Part shown: one piece after another, positions 8,382-15,000 of the stretch
Position numbering within the stretch: position 1 is the first letter of the stretch
How the letters are laid out: the number at the start of each line of letters is the position of its first letter
From: Chromera velia
Lineage: Eukaryota > Sar > Chromeraceae
Length of the DNA: 15,000 bases
Direction: 5' to 3'
NCBI GenBank assembly: GCA_018398765.1
Contig: JAHBMJ010002031.1
Coordinates: 84,809-99,808, forward strand
Position numbers and translations under genes: made by a program
The notes under the pieces: model-generated
Database searches by the model: none
What the model was told of the DNA's origin: nothing
The model's input: only the letters and a program-made list of their open reading frames with translations

Positions 8382-9080
8382 AAAGGGTGCAGTCTTTGCT
8401 TCTGTAAGACAGCACGCGTACTCAGAGGGGGGGGGGTCAGTGCGTGTGTTCAGTCGTTTTCTTCCCCGCGCGGACACTCTTGTGATGAGAGAGCTGCTGT
8501 CGCATGGATTCAAGTACAGGTCTCGGCTCTTTGAACTGCAGAGTGCATTCGCAGCCGAATTGGCGTCTGTTGTCCCTGCCGGCGGGTCTTCCCGCAGGAG
8601 GGGATCTGATTTTCTGACCAACTTTGAGAGGGAGTTCGAAAATGCACAGAGAGAGCTTGAGAGCGTTCCAGAGGCAGATGTCACCATGATGGCATCAGCT
8701 CCTGGAATGGTGAGTCAGACGGGGGGGGATTGTGGGGGAGCCATGGGTGGTATGGCGCTCACAGAGGGTGGTTGGCATCATGTATTCAGTTCTCACGCAC
8801 CACATATGAGAGCGGTAGGGAGGGCCGTCGGGGAAGACCATGCGGATGCCCCCCAGCAGCAGGTGGGAGACAGGTAGATGGTGAGAGGCGTGCGGTCCCA
8901 GAACTCCCACAGCATGTACCCTGAGTTCCCGACAGTCTGAATCTGGAGGTGAATGTTGGTGGGACAGTCATTGACAACAGGGTGAGGGCAATAATGGTAG
9001 GCCCCGATCTGTTTTGCGGTATCTCCCTGACTAACATTGATACCGCAATGCGAAAAGGAAGGGAGGTTACCATGACGAGG
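8382..9080 (+). pseudogene. Truncated plus-strand copy (arm 1) of the split gene at the right end
   Basis: This segment pairs without gaps with the reverse complement of 13390-14088: position x pairs with 22470 minus x. It reads open from about 8382 (KGAVFASVRQHAYSEG) to the ATG at 8707-8709, which is followed by a GTGAGT donor. A phase-0 acceptor ending at 8948 gives an intron of 239 bp, after which VNVGGTVIDNRVRAIMVGPD reads on to a TAG near 9085, just past the end of homology. The family is not recognised. Both ends of the homology fall inside coding sequence of the longer copy, so this is a fragment without its own start or 3' end. It keeps Arg (CGG) where the longer copy has TAG. About 16 of 25 differences in 8440-8709 change the amino acid, which suggests little constraint. 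Confidence 0.7.
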
Positions 9081-9082
9081 CT

Positions 9083-10020
9083 ATAGAAGTGGTTTCTACT
9101 GGCTTTCTAACTATATAATTTAGAGTGATTCTATGTAGGTTTCTATTTGAATATGTTTTATATGTTTTTGTTTTAAATATATAAATGTACTACTAGATAT
9201 GTTGTATAATATGTACTACTATGATCGACACTGTAATTATGGACACAAATTAATGCACTAAATTTTTATTATAAAAAAAAATATTTTAAAATTGTTAATG
9301 TTATTTAGGAATTTAATTAGAATTCCAAAATTTCAATTTGACATTAAATTGATTCTCCCGAATCCTAGCTAGCCCGAATCCCGATCCTAGTCCCGATCAC
9401 TCAAAAATGCAATAGAGAATAATTAAGTAATCGATCCACCCCAGTGACCCTACTCAGCCCCTACTGGATGTATTATGGTTAGCTAGCTGCTTAGCCGTCG
9501 TTGCTCTAGTCATTGCTATTAAAGTTTATATGACTTATAATATATAAACCTGAGTTTAAGCGCCAAACGCAGCCGCCAATGGTATGAGGCTAGCTCTGTG
9601 AGCCTTTTCTAAGTAGTGGACCGCAGGTTAACGATGATCGACGCCCGGAACATAAATCCTTTCCTATTAATTCAAATTGTTTTCAAGTTAACGTTTTTTT
9701 TTTTTTAATTTGTCGATTATAGGATTATAGGATTACATTGTGTTCAAGGCCGGAGCCCTAAACCTGCGTGCCAGTTATCTGACGTCTGCCTTGCACTAGC
9801 CGTATATTCATACACATTACTCCACACCATGTACGCATATATGCAATGACACATCTCATCACGACACATGAATTTCTTGCCTTACACTTCAAACTTCAAA
9901 ACCATTGCTACTGCCGACAAACATAGATGCAGTTAAATTACGGTCCCGGGATAATATTAAGTTATGCTTGATTTTTTCTGATGAAGTATTCATAGGAAAG
10001 TAATAATTTCTAGAATAATT
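9083..10020. other. AT-rich block without a gene, abrupt composition change
   Basis: Right after the end of the duplicated segment the sequence becomes strongly AT-rich (most extreme at about 9090-9345, with A and T runs), unlike the rest of the window. No open frame of useful size is present. At 9355-9402 short related words recur (CCCGAATCCTAGC, CCCGAATCCCGATCCTAG, TCCCGATC). A T run lies near 9693-9706, followed by two copies of ATAGGATT (9718-9735). It may be the noncoding flank of the decayed element at 10131-11053, but no terminal repeats were found. Confidence 0.6.
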
Positions 10021-10130
10021 ACACTAACCACATTTGACCATATCTGACCACATCTGAGACCACCTCAGCAGCACAGCTCTTCACAACAGTCTTCGAAAAC
10101 TGCCAGTGCTTCCCGCTTCGAAAAAGGTAC

Positions 10131-11053
10131 ATGGCGTCTTCACCATTCTTGACCGAGTTCTGGTCGTTCAAAAATTTTGGCAACTTGCCGTCTCTAACTA
10201 ATTCCTTTTTAATGTCGACTGAACTCCCTGAAAATCTCCCACAAAAGTGGGTTGCAGCTTTCAAAGCTGCTGCAAGAGAAGATGTTGATGAAGGAATTGA
10301 CTCTCTTTCCAAAGATGTGAGCGATCTGCAGGCAACGCAGCAGACGCACACGTCTTAACTTACTTCTCAGAATGATTCAATTTGTCTGGCCTTTCTTGAG
10401 AGCCAATTCGATAAGCTTCTTGAAAAGATAAAGAGACGACAGAATACGAACCGTAGAGTCCTTTTAGGCTTTGATCTCCTCCCCGGTCGCTCACAGTCCG
10501 TCGAGTCCGAGCGTTTCAGTGAAGATAAAGCTCTTTTCCATGACCCTGGCTCCGAATTCTGGATGAAGATGGACGTTTTCACTCGTGCTTGAGGAACCTG
10601 GGAAGAATTTTGGCCCAGGCATGACATTGTTAACATGTACTTTTACCCATCTTACACAGTGTTTGAGTTCATTGACAAGAGACGCGCTCAGAACTTTTCT
10701 TCTCTGTTTTAGCCGCAGGGTTTACATCAAGAGATTACTGCAAACGAGGTGACCGTTGTTTCTTTCACAGTAAGACTGGTGAAGACAAAAGCCCAGCTTG
10801 CTGCAGCAAAGGAGCGACGCGAAGCTTCTCGGTCTGCCTTGCCCCAAAAGAAGTTACCCCTCCTGTCTTCTGCTCTTTCTCACCCTCCAGTACCAAAAGC
10901 AACCTGCGTTCCCAACCAAAACAGCTTCCATCTCCCAGGCCGCCTTGGCTGCTTCGGCAGGCCTTCTTTCCGGCCACGCTTCTTTCTCGATCCCCGTTTC
11001 AGCAAACGATGAAACACCGCCTCACGGCCTATCCACTCTGGAAAAATTGGTAA
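10131..11053 (+). pseudogene. Decayed gag-like (retroelement-type) reading frame with a CCCH-like motif
   Basis: From the ATG at 10131 one frame reads as ordinary protein to 10712, interrupted only by TAA (10356), TGA (10590) and TAG (10710). The pieces look like parts of one protein, with helix-like charged segments such as FLESQFDKLLEKIKRRQN and VFEFIDKRRAQNF. After 10712 the frame that looks coding shifts. It reads FTSRDYCKRGDRCFFHSKTG, a zinc-knuckle-like C-x5-C-x2-H remnant of a CCCH finger whose first Cys is not seen. A Ser/Pro-rich stretch and HRLTAYPLWKNW follow, then TAA at 11051. A helical domain followed by a zinc finger and Pro-rich tail resembles gag-like ORF1 proteins of retroelements; this is an inference from layout, not a recognised match. 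TCTGTTTTAG before 10713 could alternatively be a splice acceptor. No reverse transcriptase, integrase or recombinase was identified downstream. Confidence 0.4.
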
Positions 11054-12640
11054 GGGGTTTTCAGCTCAGGAATATTTGGTATTGAAGACTAGAGAAAATC
11101 AGCCTTCGATGGGTTAGATATTTTAATTTCAGCAGTGTTTTTTACCTTATTTGAGCCTTTGTAGGAAAGTTTGGCAAGGGGGGGGCAAAAAAGGGAAAAT
11201 TTGGCAGGGGTCTTAAAGTTTTGGTACCAAAAATTCCCGAGTGGATGGGCCGTGCACCGCCTCCGAGGGTCAGCTACTGTTTAGAGCTGCCATCTGCTCC
11301 CATAGCATTCAGACTTCCGCAGCCTCGATTCCAAGACCAGGATCAGCCCAGTCTGGTGATGTTGGTTCGATCTGTGGGTGGTGTCCCTTCGGTATCAACC
11401 CAATTGGCGGTAGGGTTTAGGAAGAGGCAAAACATGCACACGCCTCATACTTTGAGGCCTCTCACGGGGAAGAGGGGTGCCGATGCTCTGCAGATGGAAC
11501 TGAGGGCGGGACTGTTTGTCAAAGAAAGAAACCATACAGAGGGGGGAGGAGACAGTGGACGGATAGACAAGAAGAAAAAAAAGAAGAAAGGAGATGGAGG
11601 GCTGGAAAAGGAGAAAGAGGGGGGCTGATAAGAAAAACAAGTTAAGAAAGTCTCCCTCTCTCTATCGTTAGAAGAGGAAGGAATTGTTTTGAGTAGAAAA
11701 GGAGGATCATGGTTAACATAAGTTGAAAAAGGGGGGCTGGTTCTAGGTTGGGCTCTCACAGTTTGTGTTTGTCTCTCGTTTTCTGGTTTTGGATGTTTTT
11801 TAACCAAGGAAAACACGTATGCTAAAAAAGGAACGTGAGGTAATGGGGAGATCTGCAGATTGAGGTGGCTTGTCCTTCGGGGGGAGAGGGCTAGTGGGAG
11901 GTTTGTGTGCTGCATTATAATGTTTACTGTTGCATCTCTTTTTTTTTTCTTCTACATTGTAGTGCTTTCCTTTCGGGTATCTAAGGGCTTCTTTGGGGCT
12001 CCAGGGCGTCTTCCCCTTCGGCCGCTTGGGGAGGGCGGTATCTGGCGGAGTCGGTTGGGCTTGTAAGACGTAGCCCAGCAGGTCCCCCCCCTAGAAGTCC
12101 TCTCCCACTTGAGGCACTTTGGGAAGCGTTGCACGTGGTTAGAAAGGAGAAGGGGGTCTGAAGCTCAGGGTAGTCCTTTTCTATGCGAGTTCCTTGATTT
12201 TGTCAGACCTCCTAGGCGGGAAGAGGCTGAGTAGCAAGTGAGTGGTATCTCTTGCTCCTCTTAAAGGGGTTGCTAGTTTTTGGTTGACTCAGTATGGCAT
12301 CTCTGAGCGAGCTTTTACACTCCTAGGCTAGCAATGCATATATGCCCAGACTGCCCTCTGCCATTAAGACACGATGGCTGCCGGGTTTAGTCAACCTCAT
12401 CATCATCATCAGCTAGATTGTCAGGTTACATGATTTAAGCAATTTTACTTGAATTCTTTGGAGGGGAATTTATTTGAATTTATTTTTCATTCATATGCTA
12501 GTTCACATGTTATTTACAGTATGTTGCCTACCTCATCAAGATTGATAGGAACCTTCAAGCAGGCCTCAAAGTCTTCTTCTTCCTTCAGCACGTGGGAAAG
12601 AAGGCATCTTTTGATTGTTTGTTGGAATTATATATAATTA
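11054..12640. other. Region with no recognisable gene
   Basis: The best open frame is 11221-11628 (+, 135 codons from a non-ATG start). Its second half is a Lys/Gly/Glu run from purine-rich DNA, so I do not call it a gene. It may be further remnant of the decayed element to the left. Other details are two TTTGGCA...GGGG words (11169-11211), a 14-bp perfect palindrome at 11219-11232, a CAT/ATC run near 12394-12411, and an AT-rich stretch at about 12420-12640. Confidence 0.5.
11219..11232. other. 14-bp perfect palindrome
   Basis: TTTTGGTACCAAAA is its own reverse complement. It has no known role here. It lies just after two similar G-rich words (TTTGGCAAGGGG, TTTGGCAGGGG). Confidence 0.8.
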
Positions 12641-12698
12641 ATCCATGCTGCCGCTCCTGTTGTGCTGCCTCCAACTCTTCGTTCATATTTTCGGCAAA

Positions 12699-13000
12699 TT
12701 AAATCGGAGCAAGGATGTTATCATCCTCTACGATTTCCTTTTCCTCATTTTCACCCTCACCACACAAACCTGATCTCTGTCTTCTCTTCTCTTTTCTTCT
12801 TTTGCTTTTCTTCGATTTCCTTCACTCCGCTCTCGACCAACTTCCTCCAATCCCCCCTCTTGGCTACCCTGGCCTCCTCACCCGTTCAACAACTCCTGAA
12901 GCACCCTCCCGGCCTTTTGTGACATATGAAAAGCGAGACTGCAATATCACACATCGCATCTGCAAAGTGTCTATCATGGCCTTTTTTTCTTAAACAATGT
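12699..13000 (-). CDS. Possible 3' exons of the minus-strand split gene
   Basis: On the minus strand this purine-rich stretch contains a basic run (RKSKKSKRRKEKRRQR) followed by an acidic end (EGENEEKEIVEDDNILAPI) and TAA at 12701-12699. Upstream on the same strand, TTGCAG near 12942 is followed by an open block (SRFSYVTKGREGASGVVER) and a GTGAGG donor near 12888. These could be the last exons of the gene that reads through 13521-13066. The link is weak: the phases were not proven, and low-complexity purine DNA easily gives such peptides. Confidence 0.25.
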
Positions 13001-13389
13001 GCCAGTTCATGACAGATGGTCAGAAAAATAACTTTCCTGCACTCTCCGTCATTCTTCCCTACCCCCTAGGTCCTATAGAAAAGAAAACATCCCAAGTTCA
13101 AGCACAGCCCCCTGCTCCCTATCAAAGAGTATGCAGCAGTATGTGGGAACAGGGATGAATTGTACATGAAAATGACCTTAGGGGCCACGGTCTGAAGCTT
13201 GATGGCCTCCAAAATCTGCATCACGTGACAGTTTAACAACGGCAGACCTGGAAAGGGGGGGAGAGTGTCAAGATCATTGGGATAAGAGACAGGAACTTCC
13301 TTGACCAGGGAGATCTTATACGTGGCTATGTTGATGGGAATGTAGCTTTTGATCTCTTTCTCTTTCTCAGCGGATAGGAATCTAGGCGG

Positions 13390-14088
13390 CTTGGTGACGG
13401 TAATCTCTCTTCCTTCTCGCATTGCGGTGTCAATGTCAGTCAGGGAGATACCGCAAAACAGATCGGGGCCTACCATTATTGCCCTCACCCTGTTGTCAAT
13501 GACTGTTCCACCAACATTCACCTCCAGATTCAGACTGTCGGGAACTCAGGGTACATGCTGTGGGAGTCCTGGGACCGCACGCCTCTCACCATCTGCCTGT
13601 CTCCCACCTGCTGCTGGGGGGCACCCGCATGGTCTTCCCCGACGGCCGTCCCTACCGCTCTCATATGTGGTGCGTGAGAACTGAATACATGACGCCAACC
13701 ACCCTCTGTGAGCGCCATACCACCCATGGCTCCCCCACAACCCCTCCCCATCTGACTTACCATTCCAGGAGCTGGTGCCATCGTAGTAACATCTGCCTCT
13801 GGAACGCTCTCAAGCTCTCTCTGTGCATTTTTGAACTCCCTCTCAAAGTCGGTCAAAAAATCAGATCCCCTCCTGCGGGAAGACCTGCCGGCAGGGATAA
13901 CAGACGCCAATTCAGCTACAAATGCACTCTGCAGTTCAGAGAGCTAAGCCTTGTACTTAAATCTATGTGACAGCAGCTTTCTCGTCACAAGAGTGTCCGC
14001 GTGGGGGAAAAAACGACTGAACACACGCACTGACCTCCCCCCCTCTAAGTACGCGTGTTGTCTTACAGAAGCAAAGACTGTACCCTTC
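13390..14088 (-). repeat. Inverted duplicate, arm 2 (partner of 8382-9080)
   Basis: It is the gapless reverse-complement match of arm 1 over 699 bp, separated from it by 4309 bp. By eye, differences amount to 25 of 270 in the exon part (8440-8709), 9 of 239 in the predicted intron and about 6 of 118 just beyond. The presence of the intron in both arms indicates a DNA-level duplication, not a retrocopy. Confidence 0.9.
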
Positions 14089-14360
14089 AGCAGAAGAAGA
14101 AACGCGCCTACCGCCTCTTCACTTCCAAGATTTCTCTGACAAAGGAGAGTAAAGTCATAAACGGTAACGATCTTGACCTTTCCGTGATCGCATTCCTGTC
14201 CTGGAACTTTATACAGAAAAGGATCGACCCCCCCCCCTACTTCGGAATCATCGGAGCCTTCCGACATGCCCCCTTCGTCTTTCTCAGTAGAGATGGTTTG
14301 CATTTCTATTCCCAGTGAAAGCTTTTCAGAGCACTTCTGTACAATGAAGGACAGATCAGA

Positions 14361-14842
14361 CTGGAGACCTTTCACCTACACAAATGCATGCATAAGAAGC
14401 AGAAAGCAAAAAAATGGATACAAACAAGAAAAGACAGAAATGAAGAAGGCCAGTAGGATGCAGGACAGGGAAAGAATGGAAAGAAAAATGGAACTCGAGA
14501 AAGAAGGGAACTGAAAAAGACCAAGGGAGATTGAGGGGTATAAATAACTGGGTATGGAACAAAAACCAGAAAAGACTTAAGCGTCAACGAAGACTTCATC
14601 CGTGTTTGGATTGCATGGTTCCCGTGCTGTGGAGGCACACATCAGCAAACAAAGACGGAATCAAAAGAACAAGAAGAAACTAAGGGGAGAAAAACATGAA
14701 GAGTGAATGCATGAATAAATAAATGAAGAAAAGAAAGAAGAAATGAGTGGGTTAATGATTCCTTCGTTAATCGATTTGCATAGTGACACTGTCTGTATGA
14801 AAATCGAAAGCGACACTGCGCTTTATGGGCTGATCGACTTAC
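14361..14842 (-). other. Predicted phase-0 intron of the minus-strand gene
   Basis: The minus strand reads GCT then GTAAGTCGATC at the donor, and GGTCTCCAG then TCTGATCTG at the acceptor. Both exons keep phase 0 and protein-like sequence continues across the join. The intron carries AAT- and AAG-rich low-complexity sequence and no repeats shared with other parts of the window. Confidence 0.6.
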
Positions 14843-15000
14843 AGCGGAAGTGATCTTGTGAGGGAGTGGCGCCTCGAACTTAGGCACATTGTCGACTAGC
14901 AGCTTACGGTAACCGGGGTTCGAATGCTTACCGAGGTCCCCCTTCTCCTCGAGCACCTCCAACGACAGTCGGGAGCGCAGAAGAGCCCTCCACTGCTGAT

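Larger units (their letters stand above)
13066..15000 (-). pseudogene. Split gene of unknown family entering from the right edge, interrupted by an in-frame TAG
   Basis: The gene is partial: its 5' end lies outside the window. The first visible exon (15000-14843) encodes WRALLRSRLSLEVLEEKG and more, ending KITSA before a consensus GTAAGT donor at 14842. An acceptor CTCCAG ends at 14361, and both sites are phase 0, giving a 482-bp intron. The next exon (14360 down) has an acidic Ser/Gly patch, then KVKIVTVYDFTLLCQ and SVRQHAYLEGGRSVRVFSRF. It is cut by TAG at 13946-13944, then continues in the same frame (LSELQSAF onward) to the ATG at 13763-13761, which is followed by a GTAAGT donor. A phase-0 acceptor ending at 13522 leads to VNVGGTVIDNRVRAIMVGPD, open to TAG/TAA at 13066. 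Arm 2 of the inverted duplication (13390-14088) lies inside. The family and function are unknown. It could still be functional by stop readthrough or an unseen splice, but no GT...AG pair removes the TAG neatly. Confidence 0.5.

Noticed and set aside
10019-10351. 110-codon minus-strand open frame over the gag-like relic
   Set aside because: The plus strand keeps protein-like sequence in one frame far beyond this interval, despite three stops, so the minus frame is more likely a shadow. It was a close call.
12715-12993. 92-codon plus-strand open frame rich in Phe, Ser and Leu
   Set aside because: It is the complement of a purine-rich stretch that reads as a basic then acidic peptide on the minus strand, and it has no domain of its own.
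9081-13389. A complete mobile element with terminal repeats between the inverted arms
   Set aside because: No terminal direct or inverted repeats or target-site duplication could be seen by eye beyond a 9-bp word, and no enzyme was recognised, so only a relic is called.
10131-13946. Variant genetic code with reassigned stop codons, suggested by protein-like frames continuing past TAG, TAA and TGA
   Set aside because: All three stop codons are involved, other frames here end normally (TGA at 3661-3663), and the TAG in the minus-strand gene pairs with CGG in its copy, which fits mutation better than reassignment.
14900-14930. GGGGTTCGAATGC, resembling a tRNA T-loop
   Set aside because: The flanking bases do not pair into a five-base-pair T stem and no anticodon or acceptor arm is present. 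The stretch is inside a coding exon on the minus strand.

Overview
The window looks like nuclear DNA of a microbial eukaryote (a protist). Its base composition is mostly balanced. Coding stretches are broken into short open blocks joined by GT...AG signals, including GTAAGT and GTGAGT donors. There is no operon-like packing. Long CT, GGAA, TCTG and GAAT microsatellites fill introns and intergenic DNA. A photosynthetic alveolate such as a chromerid would fit this style, but nothing here proves a taxon. No rRNA, tRNA, CRISPR array or bacterial-type element is visible.

Layout: 1-1183 is upstream DNA with no convincing gene. 1184-3663 (+) is a multi-exon gene for an unrecognised protein with a signal peptide, an ectodomain, membrane segments, a charged coiled-coil stretch and an acidic tail. 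Its first intron is almost pure pyrimidine repeat. 3664-6224 is intergenic, with microsatellites and a small family of diverged direct repeats. 6225-8082 (+) is a probable gene for a low-complexity basic protein, with uncertain exons. 8051-8372 is a 55-bp tandem repeat that runs out of that gene's last open block.

The second half holds the most interesting structure. A 699-bp segment at 8382-9080 (+) is repeated in inverted orientation, without gaps, at 13390-14088. The minus-strand copy lies in a larger split gene that enters from the right edge (about 15000 down to 13066, perhaps 12699). The plus copy is a fragment cut off at both ends. Differences between the arms are nearly all transitions and many fall at CpG sites. 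The in-frame TAG in the minus-strand copy corresponds to CGG in the fragment. Between the arms lie an abruptly AT-rich block (about 9083-10020), a decayed gag-like reading frame (10131-11053, +) with stops and a frame change, and about 1.5 kb without a recognisable gene.

No pair of genes in this window can be tied into one pathway. Splice models come from reading frames and intron phase only; transcripts would be needed to confirm them.
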